Origin: Thermomonas sp.
GTDB lineage: Bacteria; Pseudomonadota; Gammaproteobacteria; Xanthomonadales; Xanthomonadaceae
Length of the DNA stretch: 36,203 nt
Reading direction: 5' to 3'
Assembly: GCF_025993755.1 (NCBI RefSeq)
Contig: NZ_JAMQHN010000153.1
Coordinates: 1-36,203 of the forward strand
Shown: piece by piece, positions 7,841 through 16,830 of the stretch
How positions within the stretch are numbered: the first letter of the stretch is position 1
Layout: each line of letters starts with the position of its first letter
Notes under the pieces: model-generated
Databases searched by the model: none
Told to the model about the DNA's origin: nothing
Seen by the model: only the letters and a program-made list of their open reading frames with translations
Program-made: the position numbers and the translations under genes

Positions 7841-9553
7841 TCAAGCCACCGAAAGTTTCTCCAGCAGCGCACCGCGATCCAGGGTTTCCGATTCCGATTC
7901 CGCGCGCGAGCGATACTCGAAGGTGCCGGCGGTCAAACCGCGCGCGGATACCACGACCCGCTGCGGAATGCCGATCAGCTCGATATCCGCGAACATCGCT
8001 CCGGGACGCAGCCCGCGGTCGTCCAGCACGCAGTCGATTCCGGCCGCGTTCAATTCCGAATACAACGCTTCCGCGGCGGCCGCAATGTCCGGATCGGCCT
8101 TCGGGTTGATCACGCAGACCGCCACCTGCCACGGCGCCATCGCCGCGGGCCAGCGGATGCCGGCATCGTCGTGATTCTGTTCGATCGCCGCGGCCACGAT
8201 CCGGGAGACGCCAATGCCGTAGCACCCCATCGCCGGATGGACCGGTTTGCCGCCCGCGTCCAGCACGGTGCAGCGCATCGCTTCCGAATACTTGCGGCCC
8301 AGCGCGAAAACATGCCCGACTTCGATGCCGCGGCACAGCCCCAACCGGCCCCTGCCGTCGGGCGAGGGATCGCCTTCGACCACGTTCCGGATATCCGCGG
8401 TTTCCGGTTCGGGCAGGTCGCGACCCCAATTCACGCCGGCGACGTGGAAACCGGGCCGGTTGGCGCCGATCACGAAATCGGCCATCGCCGCCACGCTGCG
8501 GTCGGCGATCACGCGAATGGGCTTGCGCGGATTCAGCGGACCGAGGAATCCAGGCTCGCTGCCGAGATATTCGAGGATTTCCGCCTCGGTGGCCAGCCGC
8601 GATTCGGCCATGCCGGACAGTTTGCCCAGCTTGATTTCATTGACGATGTGGTCGCCGCGCACCAGCGCCAGAACGAACTGCGGCGCGCCCTCGCCGTCGA
8701 CACCCATCAGCGCGACCGATTTGGCGGTGCGCTGCAGCGGAATGCCGAGCAATGCGGCAACCTCCTCGCAGGTTTTCTGCGTCGGGGTTTCGACATCGCG
8801 CAGCGTTTCCGCGGCCGCGGGCCGGGCGCCGGGGGCAACCGCCTCCGCCAGTTCCACGTTGGCCGCATAATCGGAGGCATCGGAATAGGCGATGGAATCC
8901 TCGCCGGAATCGGCCAGCACGTGGAACTCGTGTGAAGCGCTGCCGCCGATCGCGCCGGTGTCGGCGGCCACCGCGCGGAATTTCAGCCCGAGCCGGTTGA
9001 AGATCCGCGAATACGCCTCGTACATGTTGCGGTACTCGGAGTGCAGGGAACCATCGTCGATGTGGAAGGAATAGGCGTCCTTCATGATGAATTCGCGCGC
9101 CCGCATCACGCCGAAACGCGGCCGGATCTCGTCGCGGAATTTGGTCGTCACCTGGTAGAAATTCACCGGCAACTGCCTGTAGCTGGCGATTTCCTGCCGG
9201 AAGAAATCGGTGACGGCTTCCTCGGCGGTCGGGGTGTAGCAGTATTCCTGCTCCTTGCGGTCGCGGATCTTGAGCAGCTGCGGCCCGAATTTCTTCCAGC
9301 GGCCGGTTTCCTCCCACAGCTCGCGCGGCTGGATCGACGGCATCGCCATCTCGATGGCGCCGGCCCGGTTCATTTCCTCGCGCACCACCGCTTCGACCTT
9401 GCGCAGCACGCGCAGGCCCAGCGGCGACCAGGTGTACAGGCCGGCGGCGAGCTTGCGGATCATTCCCGCGCGCAGCATCAGCTGGTGGCTGACGATTTCG
9501 GCGTCGGCGGGGGTTTCCTTTTCGGTATGAAGATGGAACTGCGACAGGCGCAT
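7841..9553 (-). CDS. proS: Prolyl-tRNA synthetase, bacterial type
   Basis: A 570-residue class II aminoacyl-tRNA synthetase charging tRNA-Pro. The start [13 protein letters not shown] is the usual N-terminus, followed by motif 1 around [25 protein letters not shown], motif 2 [20 protein letters not shown] and motif 3 [17 protein letters not shown]. The insertion domain for editing Ala-tRNA-Pro (residues about 230-390, with TAKSVALMG and [17 protein letters not shown]) is present, as in prokaryote-type enzymes of 565-575 residues. The C-terminal anticodon-binding domain includes VVVSARGL. Nothing is missing. An upstream in-frame ATG at 9601 would add 16 residues with no family match. Confidence 0.97.
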   Translation of the reverse strand: MRLSQFHLHTEKETPADAEIVSHQLMLRAGMIRKLAAGLYTWSPLGLRVLRKVEAVVREEMNRAGAIEMAMPSIQPRELWEETGRWKKFGPQLLKIRDRKEQEYCYTPTAEEAVTDFFRQEIASYRQLPVNFYQVTTKFRDEIRPRFGVMRAREFIMKDAYSFHIDDGSLHSEYRNMYEAYSRIFNRLGLKFRAVAADTGAIGGSASHEFHVLADSGEDSIAYSDASDYAANVELAEAVAPGARPAAAETLRDVETPTQKTCEEVAALLGIPLQRTAKSVALMGVDGEGAPQFVLALVRGDHIVNEIKLGKLSGMAESRLATEAEILEYLGSEPGFLGPLNPRKPIRVIADRSVAAMADFVIGANRPGFHVAGVNWGRDLPEPETADIRNVVEGDPSPDGRGRLGLCRGIEVGHVFALGRKYSEAMRCTVLDAGGKPVHPAMGCYGIGVSRIVAAAIEQNHDDAGIRWPAAMAPWQVAVCVINPKADPDIAAAAEALYSELNAAGIDCVLDDRGLRPGAMFADIELIGIPQRVVVSARGLTAGTFEYRSRAESESETLDRGALLEKLSVA

Positions 9554-9631
9554 GGCGTTTCGGCGTGGGGAAAACCGGCATTCTGCCATGCCGACGCGCA
9601 CGCGATCCCGCGCAATCGCGGTTCGCGACGC

Positions 9632-9901
9632 TCAGTCGCCGCTGCCGCGCACTTCGATGCCCTCGCGCGGGGTCTTGCTGATGCGCTCGTAGTGCCGACC
9701 CTTGGGGGGATCCTGGGTGATCTGCAGGTTGCCGGCGTCGTCGCGCCAGCGGTACAGGGTATCGGCGCGGCGCGCCTGGATCGCGGCGGCTTCGGCCGCC
9801 GCTTCGCGCTGCTGGGCGCGGCGCGGCATTTCGCGGGTGAACCACCACCACGCGGCGACGGCCAGGGCCGCCGCGAGCAACACCGCCCCCAACGTCCTCA
9901 T
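9632..9901 (-). CDS. DUF4124-like small membrane-anchored protein
   Basis: An 89-residue protein with an N-terminal hydrophobic segment (LGAVLLAAALAVAAWWWF) that should be a signal anchor, an alanine/arginine-rich stretch, and then LYRWRDDAGNLQITQDPPKG. That last motif (Y.W.D..G....TD.PP) is the hallmark of DUF4124, a short envelope domain of unknown function common in gammaproteobacteria. Its ATG shares one base with the stop of the preceding gene (TAATG), so the two DUF4124 genes are translationally coupled. No biochemical role is known to me. Confidence 0.75.
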   Translation of the reverse strand: MRTLGAVLLAAALAVAAWWWFTREMPRRAQQREAAAEAAAIQARRADTLYRWRDDAGNLQITQDPPKGRHYERISKTPREGIEVRGSGD

Positions 9902-10287
9902 TACTGGCCGTCGGAAGGCGTGCAGTAGGCCTTGACGGCAGCCTGGTTCAGCTCGATCTGCGTCTTGCGCTCGTCGGCAGTGATGTTGCGGTCGGGCTTG
10001 CCGTCGCCGTTGGTGTCGATGCCAATCGCCTCGCTGCCCTGCAGCCGCGTCAGGTTGTTCCGCACGCCCTTGCACTGGGCGTTTTCCTCCGCGACCGGCG
10101 TGGCGGTCGGCGCCGGCGTGCCGGAATTGTTGACGTTGCGCACCGTGTACTGGCTTTCCGGGCGAACGTCGGTGTACTGGCTCACGCCGTTGGCGTCCTT
10201 GCGCTGGTAGATGCGCTGCTGGGCCAACAGCGGGGTTGCCACCAGGGCGATGCCGAGCGCCAGCGCCAGGGTTCGGAAGAGGGTCAT
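9901..10287 (-). CDS. DUF4124 domain-containing secreted protein
   Basis: A 128-residue protein with a clear signal peptide (MTLFRTLALALGIALVATP, cleavage probably after the LLA at about residue 22). The mature part begins QQRIYQRKDANGVSQYTDVRP, the DUF4124 motif. It is followed by a TPAPTATP linker and a C-terminal part with two Cys and NGDGKPDRNIT, an acidic DxNGDG-type loop that might bind calcium. GGAG lies about 7 nt before the ATG at 10287. It is the first gene of a two-gene unit with the DUF4124 protein downstream. Function unknown. Confidence 0.78.
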   Translation of the reverse strand: MTLFRTLALALGIALVATPLLAQQRIYQRKDANGVSQYTDVRPESQYTVRNVNNSGTPAPTATPVAEENAQCKGVRNNLTRLQGSEAIGIDTNGDGKPDRNITADERKTQIELNQAAVKAYCTPSDGQ

Positions 10288-10421
10288 GGGTGCTCTCCGG
10301 GGGAATGTCCGACGATTGCAGCACCGCGGCGGCGCCACTGCAAGTTTTTCGGCAAATCCGGTTTCCCCGGACCCTTGCCTCGGCGCCGGTCGCGGCGCGG
10401 TCCGCGCGCCGCCAGATCCGA

Positions 10422-11213
10422 TCAATCGACCAGGTTGCGGCCGTGGTAGAGCTCTTCGATCTCGCGCTTGAGCCGCGCCTCGATCTTCATCCGTTCCTTG
10501 AACGAGAGGTTGCGCGCCTTTTCCTCGAACAGGTAATCGTCGAGGTCGAAATCCTTCACGTGCATCTTGGTGTGGAACAGGTTTTCCTGGTACACGTTGA
10601 CGTCAATCATCTCGTAGCGGCTGCGGATGTTCTTGGCCAGGTAGTCCTGGATCGAATTGATCTTGTGGTCGATGAAATATTTCTTGCCGCGCACGTCGCG
10701 GGTAAAGCCGCGCACGCGGTAATCCATCACCACGATGTCCGACTCCAGCGACTCGATCAGGTAGTTCAGCGCCTTCAGCGGCGAAATCACGCCGCAGGTC
10801 GAGACGTCGATGTCGGCGCGGAAGGTGGCGATGCCGTTGTCCGGGTGGGTTTCCGGATAGGTGTGCACGGTGATGTGCGATTTGTCGAGGTGGGCGACCA
10901 CCGCGTCCGAGATCACGCCCTTGGCGTCGGCCTTGTCGATCACCGGCTGCTCGGAGATCAGGATCGTCACCGAGGCGCCCTGCGGGTCGTAGTCCTGGCG
11001 GGCGACGTTGAGGATGTTGGCGCCGATGATCTCGGCCACGTCGGTCAGGATCTGGGTCAGACGATCGGCGTTGTATTCCTCGTCGATGTATTCGATGTAG
11101 CGCCGACGCTCGTCCTCCGACGCGGCGTAGCACACGTCGTAGATGTTGAAGCTCAGCGACTTGGTGAGGTTGTTGAAGCCTTGCAGCCTCAGGCGCGGCA
11201 ACGGTTTGACCAC
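10422..11213 (-). CDS. speD: S-adenosylmethionine decarboxylase proenzyme
   Basis: Makes decarboxylated AdoMet for spermidine synthesis; pyruvoyl-dependent. Taking the GTG at 11213 as start gives 263 residues beginning [15 protein letters not shown] and places the self-cleavage site DKSH at Lys111-Ser112, exactly the E. coli SpeD position; E. coli SpeD has 264 residues. The catalytic region [14 protein letters not shown] and the C-terminal YRVRGFTRD and [12 protein letters not shown] are intact. Possible upstream ATGs at 11249 or 11279 are disfavoured, since a CATAAT -10-like hexamer (11248-11253) overlaps the first. No speE adjoins. It is divergent from clp. Confidence 0.96.
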   Translation of the reverse strand: MVKPLPRLRLQGFNNLTKSLSFNIYDVCYAASEDERRRYIEYIDEEYNADRLTQILTDVAEIIGANILNVARQDYDPQGASVTILISEQPVIDKADAKGVISDAVVAHLDKSHITVHTYPETHPDNGIATFRADIDVSTCGVISPLKALNYLIESLESDIVVMDYRVRGFTRDVRGKKYFIDHKINSIQDYLAKNIRSRYEMIDVNVYQENLFHTKMHVKDFDLDDYLFEEKARNLSFKERMKIEARLKREIEELYHGRNLVD

Positions 11214-11247
11214 GGCATCGGACCCGGTGGAAGGACGCAGACCGGCC

Positions 11248-11253
11248 ATTATG
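11248..11253 (-). promoter_or_regulatory. Putative -10 of speD
   Basis: CATAAT on the minus strand, 5 of 6 match to TATAAT, 34 nt before the proposed GTG start. I see no clear -35 element. Its position overlaps the ATG of the longer frame and so argues for the downstream start. Confidence 0.45.
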
Positions 11254-11354
11254 CGACATGTCCGGCAGCGGGGCGCCATCCGCCCCTGGCGGTAGCGCTG
11301 GCCGCCGGTCGGGACAGGCGACCCGAGCCGAAAAGTTTGCCCGCCGTCACAGTT

Positions 11355-11372
11355 CCGCCTAAGCTTGGGCGG
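11355..11372. promoter_or_regulatory. 18-bp near-perfect palindrome upstream of clp
   Basis: CCGCCTAAGCTTGGGCGG is symmetrical except for one base pair and lies 22 nt before the clp ATG, next to a TAGCCT hexamer (11374-11379) that could be its -10. An operator for autoregulation or for a regulator of the speD-clp divergent region is possible; it does not resemble the CRP/Clp consensus TGTGA-N6-TCACA. Confidence 0.4.
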
Positions 11373-11394
11373 TTAGCCTCCAAGGTGCTTGCGC

Positions 11395-12072
11395 ATGGGT
11401 GTCGAAGTCCTCAAGCCGGTGATGCCGCGCGTGTTCAATCCGCTTGCCGCGGACGCGCAGACCATCGACCGCTTCATCGCGCACTGCCACCGCCGCCGCT
11501 ATCCGGCGCGCACCGACGTGTTCCACCCCGGCGACCCGGCCGACACGCTGTACTACATCATCTCCGGCTCGGTCAGCATCATCGCCACCGAAGACAACGA
11601 CCGCGAGCTGGTGCTGGGCTATGGCGGTGCGGGCGAGTTCGTCGGCGAGATGGGCCTGTTCGTGGAAAGCGCGCACCGCGACGTCGCCCTGCGCACCCGC
11701 ACGGCCTGCGAGCTGGCGGAGATCAGCTACGAACGCCTGCAGGCGCACATGCTGGCGCAGCCCGCCGACGCCTCGAAGCTGCTGTATTCGATCGGCGCGC
11801 AGATCAGCAAGCGCCTGCTCGACACCAGCCGCAAGGCCGGGCGGCTGGCCTTCCTCGACGTCTCCGACCGCATCTATCGCACCCTGTTCGACCTGGCGAA
11901 GGAGCCGGAGGCGATGAGCCATCCGATGGGCACCCAGCTGCGGGTGTCGCGCCAGGAGCTGGCGCGTCTGGTCGGCTGCTCGCGCGAGATGGCCGGGCGC
12001 GTGCTCAAGAAGCTGCAGGCCGACGGCAAGCTGCACGCGCGCGGCAAGACCGTGGTGGTGTACGGCACCCGT
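11395..12072 (+). CDS. clp: CRP-like transcriptional regulator Clp
   Basis: A 226-codon CRP/FNR regulator, closely resembling the Xanthomonas Clp protein that controls exoenzymes, exopolysaccharide and virulence and whose DNA binding is inhibited by c-di-GMP. The N-terminal cyclic-nucleotide-binding domain includes PGDPADTLYYIISGSVSII, EFVGEMGLFVES and LRTRTACELAEISYERL. The long dimerisation helix is around LLYSIGAQISKRLLD. The C-terminal helix-turn-helix region (about residues 176-206) has LRVSRQELARLVGCSREMAG. The ATG at 11395 has AAGGTG 7 nt upstream; the in-frame TTG at 11389 has no room for that site. The TGA stop occupies 12073-12075. It diverges from speD, the same arrangement as in xanthomonads as I recall. 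Confidence 0.93.
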
Positions 12073-12089
12073 TGAGGCATGATGGGCCG

Positions 12090-12557
12090 ATGAGCCACGC
12101 GTTCTCGCCCGCGCCCGACGCCGACATCGACCTGCGCAACGCGGTGCTGGCCGACGCCGACGACGTGGCCCGCCTGCTCGGCGAACTCGGCTATCCCTGC
12201 GACCTGCACGACGCGACCGACCGCATCGCCGCGATCCTCGCCAACGAACGCCAGGCGCTGGTGGTCGCCCGCCGCGACGGCGCCGTCTGCGGGCTGGTCG
12301 CGCTGGACTTCATGTACTACCTGCCGTTGGGCACCACCACCTGCCGCATCACCGCGCTGGTGGTGCTCGCCGATGCCCGCGGCTGCGGCGTCGGCCGCCG
12401 CCTGCTGCTGGACGCCGAACGCCGGGCCCGCGCCGGCGGCGCGGCCCGCATCGAACTGACCTCGGGCGCCCAGCGCAGCGAGGCCCACGTTTTCTACCGC
12501 GCCTGCGGCTATCGCGACAGCTCGGTGCGCTTCGTCAAGCCGCTCGGGGCGTCGTAG
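12090..12557 (+). CDS. GNAT family N-acetyltransferase
   Basis: A 155-residue acetyltransferase. The acetyl-CoA-binding motif A is ITALVVLADARGCGVGRRLL, with the R-G-C-G-V-G loop, and motif B is around RIELTSGAQRSEAHVFYRACGY, a form common in proteins acting on small molecules or antibiotics. It begins 14 nt after clp and is probably cotranscribed with it. The N-terminal IDLRNAVLADADDVARLLGELGYP is typical of single-domain GNATs of the YjdJ/AAC-like sort. The substrate cannot be told from sequence. Confidence 0.85.
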   Translation: MSHAFSPAPDADIDLRNAVLADADDVARLLGELGYPCDLHDATDRIAAILANERQALVVARRDGAVCGLVALDFMYYLPLGTTTCRITALVVLADARGCGVGRRLLLDAERRARAGGAARIELTSGAQRSEAHVFYRACGYRDSSVRFVKPLGAS

Positions 12558-12580
12558 CGCAGCGCCCGCTCTGTTGCTGC

Positions 12581-12940
12581 TCAGCCCGGACGCCAGTCCC
12601 GGGTTTGTTCCTCGCCGCTGCAATTGACCCAGATCCTGATTTTTTCCGACAGCACGCTGGCGGTCACGGCCGATCCGGAACTGTCCGGCACACCGTCGAG
12701 CATATGGCCCCGGGCCTGCCTTGTGATGCGCTCCAGCGCGTCGAAATCCGTTCCAGCCGGGGAACCCAGGCTCGCGTAGGCCTGATCCATGGCCCGCTTC
12801 GCCGCACGCATGCAGGCGTTGTCGTTGCCACTGCCGGTCGTGGTCGCTGCGGTCGCGCTCCCGCCCGCATTTTCGGAACTTGAACAAGCCGTAGCGCCCA
12901 TCGTCAACGTCAACGCGAACAGAATGAGCAGTGACTTCAT
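12581..12940 (-). CDS. Small putative lipoprotein, function unknown
   Basis: A 119-residue protein beginning MKSLLILFALTLTMGATACSS. The ATAC sequence is an acceptable but not ideal lipobox, with Cys19 lipidated. A Ser/Gly/Thr-rich linker (SSSENAGGSATAATTTGSG) leads to a small domain with Cys at NACMRAAKRAM and WVNCSGEE, which could form a disulfide. GGAG lies about 7 nt before the ATG at 12940. TATAAA at 12972-12977 (minus strand) is a plausible -10. I do not recognise a family. Confidence 0.7.
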   Translation of the reverse strand: MKSLLILFALTLTMGATACSSSENAGGSATAATTTGSGNDNACMRAAKRAMDQAYASLGSPAGTDFDALERITRQARGHMLDGVPDSSGSAVTASVLSEKIRIWVNCSGEEQTRDWRPG

Positions 12941-12971
12941 TGGAATCTCCGGGGGACGACCGGGTTCGCCC

Positions 12972-12977
12972 TTTATA
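12972..12977 (-). promoter_or_regulatory. Putative -10 for the small lipoprotein gene
   Basis: TATAAA on the minus strand, 31 nt upstream of the ATG at 12940, close to the end of the HAD gene. No convincing -35 is visible. Confidence 0.4.
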
Positions 12978-12995
12978 CACGCCCAGAAGCAACGA

Positions 12996-13721
12996 TTACG
13001 GCAGCGCATCCCCTGCCCGCCCCGGGCTGTCCCAGTGCAGGATCGGCGTGCCCGGCGGCAGCAGGCGGCGAAACAGCGCGACGCGGCGCGGCTTGGGATT
13101 GACCACGACCGGATGCGCGGCGGCCAGCAGCAGGGGCAGATCGGCGGTGGAATCGCTGTAGGCGAAAGCGATCGGCGGGGCGAAGCCGGCGTCGCGCAGC
13201 ATCGCCATCTTCATCGCGTGGTGGCAGTGGCGGCGAATCACCATGCCGCCACAGCCCGGCCCGAGTTCGGTGCCGAGGATGGGCAGGTCGGCCTCGCCGG
13301 CGACGCGCTCCAGAATGGCGCGCGCCAGCTGCGGCGGCGCGCCGGTGGCGACCACCACGCGGTCGCCGGCGCGGCGGTGGCGATCCAGCGCGGCCAGCCC
13401 CGGCGCCAGCGCGCTGGCGCGCAGGGCGGCATCGCGTTCGATCACGTAGCGATCGATCAGCGCATCCAGCGCCGTCACGTCGCGCACGCCGAGCGTGCCG
13501 GCCCAGACGAAGGCGGACATCCCGAACCGGCGCGTGGGCAGGAAGGCCAGCATCGGGCCGGCCAGCGGCGCCAGCAGCAGCGCCAGCAGACCGCGCCACC
13601 ACGCGCGCCCGATCAGCCAGCGATACAGGTGGGTGCCGGCGTCGCCGTCGCACAGGGTGTGGTCGAAATCGAACACCACCAGTGGCGCGTCGGTAGGCGG
13701 GGACGACGGCGCTACGTTCAT
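12996..13721 (-). CDS. HAD-superfamily phosphatase (SerB-like, HAD-IB)
   Basis: A 241-residue haloacid-dehalogenase-type hydrolase. Motif I is [13 protein letters not shown], with the nucleophile Asp17 and the acid Asp19; motif II is VVVATGAPP; motif III is the Lys in [11 protein letters not shown]; and motif IV is [12 protein letters not shown] hydrophobic cap region (residues 35-65) contains [20 protein letters not shown], seen in the SerB-like HAD-IB subfamily of membrane-associated phosphatases. Its ATG overlaps the trpC stop by 4 nt (ATGA), implying coupling to tryptophan biosynthesis translation. Substrate unknown; a phosphomonoester is expected. Confidence 0.86.
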   Translation of the reverse strand: MNVAPSSPPTDAPLVVFDFDHTLCDGDAGTHLYRWLIGRAWWRGLLALLLAPLAGPMLAFLPTRRFGMSAFVWAGTLGVRDVTALDALIDRYVIERDAALRASALAPGLAALDRHRRAGDRVVVATGAPPQLARAILERVAGEADLPILGTELGPGCGGMVIRRHCHHAMKMAMLRDAGFAPPIAFAYSDSTADLPLLLAAAHPVVVNPKPRRVALFRRLLPPGTPILHWDSPGRAGDALP

Positions 13722-14512
13722 GCAAACAGGTCGCGCAGCGCGACGCCCGGATCGGGCTGGCGCATGAAGGTTTCGCCGACCAGGAATGCGTGGACGCCGG
13801 CAGTGCGCATCCGGGCCACATCGGCGCGCGTCTTGATGCCGCTTTCGGTCACCAGCACGCGGTCGGCCGGCACCGCGTCCTTCAGCGCCAGCGTGGTGTC
13901 GAGCGACACCTCGAAGCTGCGCAGGTTGCGGTTGTTGATGCCGAGCAGCCGCGCCGGCACCGGCAGCGCGCGTTCGAGCTCGTCGAGGTCATGCACCTCG
14001 ATCAGCGCATCCATGCCCAGCTCGGACGCGAGGAAAGCGAATTCAGACAGCTGCGCGTCGTCGAGTGCGGCGGCGATCAGCAGCACGCAGTCGGCGCCCA
14101 GCGCGCGCGCCTCGTACAGCTGCCAGGCATCGACGATGAAATCCTTGCGCAGCACCGGCAGCGCGCAGGCCGCGCGCGCCTGTTGCAGATACGCATCGCT
14201 GCCCTGGAAGAAATCCACGTCGGTCAGCACCGACAGGCAGGCCGCGCCGGCGGACGCATAGCTGCGCGCAATGTCAGCCGGATCGAAATCGGCGCGGATC
14301 ACGCCCTGGCTCGGGCTGGCCTTCTTCACCTCGGCGATCACGCCCGCCTGCCCGATGGCGATCTTCGTCGCGATCGCATCGGCAAACCCGCGCGGCGGCG
14401 GCGCCTCGGCCATCCGCGCACGCAGCTCGGCAAGCGGCATCCGGGCCTGCCGTTCGGCGACCTCTTCGCGTTTGCGCGCAAGGATGCGCTGGAGCACGTC
14501 GTGCATCGTCAT
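13718..14512 (-). CDS. trpC: Indole-3-glycerol-phosphate synthase
   Basis: A 264-residue TIM-barrel enzyme closing the indole ring in tryptophan synthesis. Active-site elements are all visible: [10 protein letters not shown] with the phosphate- and substrate-binding lysines, [20 protein letters not shown] with the catalytic Lys, [21 protein letters not shown] and VLVTESGI. It is a monofunctional TrpC, without a PRAI domain. Starts are possible at 14512 (MTMHDV) or 14506 (MHDV). An ATG at 14536 overlaps a TAGAAT -10-like site and is unlikely to be used. Other trp genes are not nearby; it lies 64 nt after uvrD. Confidence 0.95.
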   Translation of the reverse strand: MTMHDVLQRILARKREEVAERQARMPLAELRARMAEAPPPRGFADAIATKIAIGQAGVIAEVKKASPSQGVIRADFDPADIARSYASAGAACLSVLTDVDFFQGSDAYLQQARAACALPVLRKDFIVDAWQLYEARALGADCVLLIAAALDDAQLSEFAFLASELGMDALIEVHDLDELERALPVPARLLGINNRNLRSFEVSLDTTLALKDAVPADRVLVTESGIKTRADVARMRTAGVHAFLVGETFMRQPDPGVALRDLFA

Positions 14513-14534
14513 CGATCGCAGCTTCGGACCCGCC

Positions 14535-14540
14535 ATTCTA
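14535..14540 (-). promoter_or_regulatory. Putative -10 of trpC
   Basis: TAGAAT on the minus strand, 22 nt before the ATG at 14512. A short leader is implied. It sits between the uvrD stop and trpC, so trpC may have its own promoter. Confidence 0.45.
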
Positions 14541-14575
14541 TTGGGCGGACGGCTTTCGCGCAGCGGCGGCGCGCC

Positions 14576-16774
14576 TCACGCCGGCGACAGATTCGCCGAG
14601 GCGAGCTTGAGCCACTTGCTGCCGGCGGTTTCGAAGTTGACCTGGACGTTGAGGTGGCGGCCGTCGCCGACGAAATCGGTGATGGTGCCGCGGCCGTAGC
14701 TGGGGTGGAGCACGTCCTGCCCGACGCGGAAGGTCGGGGCGTCGAGCGCGGCGTGGCCGACGTTGCGGTAGCTGGCGCCGATCGGTTCGCGCGGGGCAAG
14801 GGACGGCGCCACCTTCGGCCGCACTTCGCGCAGCAGGCTCTTCGGGATTTCGCGCAGGAAGCGCGAAGGGATGCCGTACAGGTCGCTGCCGTGGATGCGC
14901 CGGACTTCGGCGTGCGAGAGCACCAGCTGGCGGCGGGCGCGGGTGATGCCGACATAGGCGAGCCGGCGCTCTTCGTCCAGCCGTCCCGGCTCGTCCACCG
15001 AGCGCGCATTGGGGAACAGCCCTTCCTCCAGCCCGACCAGGAACACCAGCGGAAACTCCAGCCCTTTCGCGCTGTGCAGGGTCATCAGCTGCACGCCGTC
15101 CTCGCCGGCCTGGGCCTGGCCTTCGCCGGCTTCCAGCGCGGCGTAGCCGAGGAAGGCGACCAGCTCCGGCAGCGCGGCCATCTCCTCCTCGTCGCCGCGC
15201 ACGAAGCGGCTGGCGACCGACACCAGTTCGTCGAGGTTCTCGGTGCGCGAATCGACCTGCCCGCGCGATTCCTTGTCGTAGTGTTCGCGCAGCCCGGAGC
15301 GCGCCAGCGCGTGGTCGATCTTCTCGGCCAGCGGCATCACCCCGGTTTCCTCGGCCAGCGTGTCGATCAGCGCCAGGAAGCCATTGATCGCATTGCGCGC
15401 GCGCGCCGCCAGCGCGTTGCCCGCGCACAGCCGCCGCGCCGAGCGCCACAGCGATTCGGCATGGCCGCGCGCGCCGCGCCGAATTTCGTCCAGCGTGCGC
15501 TCGCCGATGCCGCGGGTGGGCGTGTTGACAGCGCGTTCGAAGGCGGCGTCATCGTCGCGATTGGCAATCAGGCGCAGGTACGCCAGCGCGTCCTTGATTT
15601 CGGCGCGCTCGAAAAAGCGCACGCCGCCATAGACGCGGTAGGGAATCTGCCGCGCCACCAGCGTTTCCTCGAAGGCGCGCGACTGTGCGTTGCTGCGGTA
15701 GAGGATCGCGGCATCGCCGTGGCTGCCGCCGTCGCGCACCCACTGCGCGATGCGGTCGATCACGTATTCGGCCTCGTCGATCTCGCTGTAGGCGGCGAAC
15801 AGGTCGATCGGCTCGCCGGCACCGGCGTCGGTCCACAGCTTCTTGCCGAGGCGGTCGCCGTTGTGGGCGATCACCGCGTTGGCGGCATCGAGAATCGTGC
15901 CGCTGGAGCGGTAGTTCTGTTCCAGCCGGACCGTGCGCACGTCGGCCCCGTCGCGCGCGGCGAAGTCGCGCAGGAAGCGCTGCATGTTCTCGACCTTCGC
16001 ACCGCGCCAGCCGTAGATCGACTGGTCGTCGTCGCCGACCACGAAGACCTGGCCGTGTTCCCCGGCCAGCAGCCGCACGAAGCCGTACTGGATGGCGTTG
16101 GTGTCCTGGAATTCGTCCACCAGAATCTGCGTGAAACGGTGGCGGTAGTGCGCCAGCAGCGCCGGGGTGTCGCGCAGCAGTTCGTGCGCGCGCAGCAGCA
16201 GTTCGGCGAAATCCACCAGCCCGGCGCGCTCGCAGCGTTCCTGATAGGCGGCGTAGGCGCGCAGCAGCACATCGCTCCATTCGTCGCCCTGCGGTTGGAT
16301 GTGCTGCGGGCGGCGGCCTTCGTCCTTCTGGGCGTTGATCCACCATGCGATCTGGCGCGGCGGATAGCGGCCGTCGTCGAGGTCGAGCTGTTTCGCCACG
16401 CGCTTGACCAGCCGCAGCTGGTCGTCGGAATCAAGGATCTGGAAGCCTTCCGGAAGTTTCGCTTCCTGCCAGTGCAGCCGCAGAAGGCGGTGGGCAAGGC
16501 CGTGGAAGGTGCCGATCCAGGCGCCGCGCGGCGCTTCGCCCAGCTGCGCGGCGATCCGCCCGCGCATCTCGCCGGCGGCCTTGTTGGTGAAGGTGACGGC
16601 GAGGATGCCGTGCATCGGAACGCCCAGCACTTCGTGCAGCCAGGCGATGCGATGGGTCAGCACGCGGGTCTTGCCGCTGCCGGCGCCGGCCAGCACGAGG
16701 ATATTGCCGGGCGCCGCGCCGACGGCCTCGCGCTGGGCCGGGTTCAGCCCGTCGAGGAGGTGGGTGACGTCCAT
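14576..16774 (-). CDS. uvrD: DNA helicase II (UvrD), superfamily 1
   Basis: A 732-residue 3'-5' helicase for nucleotide-excision and mismatch repair. Walker A AGAGSGKT is at residues 29-36, TFTNKAAGEM (motif Ia) at 61-70, Walker B DEFQDTN at 220-226, motif III GDDDQSIYGWRGA at 247-259 and motif IV around LEQNYRSSGTI. Motif V is LMTLHSAKGLEFPLVFLVGLEEGLFP and motif VI EERRLAYVGITRARRQL. The C-terminal FRVGQDVLHPSYGRGTI tail is the UvrD-type RNA-polymerase/UvrB-interacting domain, which distinguishes it from Rep and PcrA-less forms. TAAAAT lies 6 nt before the ATG with no ribosome-binding site, so it is probably leaderless. Confidence 0.97.
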   Translation of the reverse strand: MDVTHLLDGLNPAQREAVGAAPGNILVLAGAGSGKTRVLTHRIAWLHEVLGVPMHGILAVTFTNKAAGEMRGRIAAQLGEAPRGAWIGTFHGLAHRLLRLHWQEAKLPEGFQILDSDDQLRLVKRVAKQLDLDDGRYPPRQIAWWINAQKDEGRRPQHIQPQGDEWSDVLLRAYAAYQERCERAGLVDFAELLLRAHELLRDTPALLAHYRHRFTQILVDEFQDTNAIQYGFVRLLAGEHGQVFVVGDDDQSIYGWRGAKVENMQRFLRDFAARDGADVRTVRLEQNYRSSGTILDAANAVIAHNGDRLGKKLWTDAGAGEPIDLFAAYSEIDEAEYVIDRIAQWVRDGGSHGDAAILYRSNAQSRAFEETLVARQIPYRVYGGVRFFERAEIKDALAYLRLIANRDDDAAFERAVNTPTRGIGERTLDEIRRGARGHAESLWRSARRLCAGNALAARARNAINGFLALIDTLAEETGVMPLAEKIDHALARSGLREHYDKESRGQVDSRTENLDELVSVASRFVRGDEEEMAALPELVAFLGYAALEAGEGQAQAGEDGVQLMTLHSAKGLEFPLVFLVGLEEGLFPNARSVDEPGRLDEERRLAYVGITRARRQLVLSHAEVRRIHGSDLYGIPSRFLREIPKSLLREVRPKVAPSLAPREPIGASYRNVGHAALDAPTFRVGQDVLHPSYGRGTITDFVGDGRHLNVQVNFETAGSKWLKLASANLSPA

Positions 16775-16780
16775 CGGAGC

Positions 16781-16786
16781 ATTTTA
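16781..16786 (-). promoter_or_regulatory. -10-like element for leaderless uvrD
   Basis: TAAAAT ends 6 nt before the ATG at 16774 (minus strand). Transcription would begin at or next to the start codon, and no Shine-Dalgarno sequence is present in between. Confidence 0.6.
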
Positions 16787-16830
16787 GGATACCGCCGCCC
16801 CGATCCGGGCCGACTTGGGCGCCGGGCCGC

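Noticed and set aside
9554..9631. The 78-bp spacer after the second DUF4124 gene as a regulatory element of proS.
   Set aside because: No promoter motif or hairpin of note is seen; it is an ordinary spacer.
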